This document shows, piece after piece, positions 63,987-64,000 of a DNA stretch of 64,000 nt; position 1 is the first letter of the stretch; every line of letters starts with the position of its first letter. Under the pieces are notes generated by a model. That model searched no databases. It was not told where the DNA came from and saw nothing but the letters and a program-made list of their open reading frames with translations. The position numbers were made by a program, and so were the translations under genes. The stretch is taken from the NCBI RefSeq assembly GCF_000712055.1, contig NZ_JOOA01000002.1, positions 3,136,001 through 3,200,000 on the forward strand, written 5' to 3'. Origin of the DNA: Ruminococcus sp. HUN007 (lineage in GTDB: Bacteria > Bacillota > Clostridia > Oscillospirales > Ruminococcaceae).

Positions 63987-64000
63987 ATGCTTTTAAAAGA
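63987..64000 (+). CDS. start of a gene cut by the window edge
   Basis: ATG 63987 follows GGAAAGGAG with good spacing and reads MLLK before the window ends. It is probably co-transcribed with the nuclease-like gene before it. Nothing can be said about its product. Confidence 0.5.

Overview
The window looks like a chromosomal piece of an anaerobic, fibre-degrading Ruminococcaceae bacterium, most like Ruminococcus flavefaciens. Supporting signs are a pyruvate formate-lyase with strongly biased codon use, a dockerin-bearing PL1-PL9 pectate lyase, a secreted metallopeptidase with a dockerin-like segment, a cohesin-like anchored surface protein, and moderate GC with AT-rich accessory islands. No rRNA, tRNA or CRISPR array was recognised.

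Layout. 0-4 kb: pflB and a lipoprotein. 4-14 kb: mostly single genes (DUF4869/ATPase pair, M6-like peptidase, AlbA_2 regulator, MATE transporter, PEP-synthase-like enzyme with its TetR regulator). Many of these are separated by one repeated double-hairpin element (family A) that ends transcription and is often followed by a 17-bp-spaced sigma70-type promoter. 14-20.5 kb: two unknown exported proteins and the pectate lyase. 20.7-26 kb: a defence-like island with two convergent ATPase + TOPRIM-like gene pairs, an orphan HigA-like antitoxin and an orphan MNT nucleotidyltransferase. 26-33.6 kb: a cohesin-like anchored protein followed by a 2,100-residue anchored surface protein. 33.7-40.3 kb: a nested set of mobile elements. 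A group II intron lies just behind a family B terminator repeat, its reverse transcriptase gene is split by a recombinase-in-trio (RIT) element, and the second recombinase of that element is split by an IS5-type insertion sequence. 40-43 kb: a DUF1703 ATPase/nuclease and toxin-antitoxin genes, one beheaded by a family B repeat. 43.6-58 kb: an AT-rich exopolysaccharide locus (aminotransferase, initiating sugar transferase, glycosyltransferases, EpsG-like polymerase, pyruvyl transferase/FrhB fusion, flippase, UDP-GlcNAc epimerase, UDP-glucose dehydrogenase, FemAB/GNAT-like protein). 58-64 kb: alaS, an IS4-type relic, a large protein with a PD-(D/E)XK-like nuclease motif and the start of another gene.

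Two features run through the whole window. The first is the pair of intergenic repeat families A and B, whose stems are kept by paired (compensatory) base changes. The second is at least eight reading frames broken by what looks like one extra base in an A or T run. The same direction every time suggests assembly error, although real slippage or phase variation cannot be excluded for single loci. The most unusual finds are the triple-nested mobile element with its structured ends, the two back-to-back ATPase-TOPRIM modules, and the modular terminator repeats.
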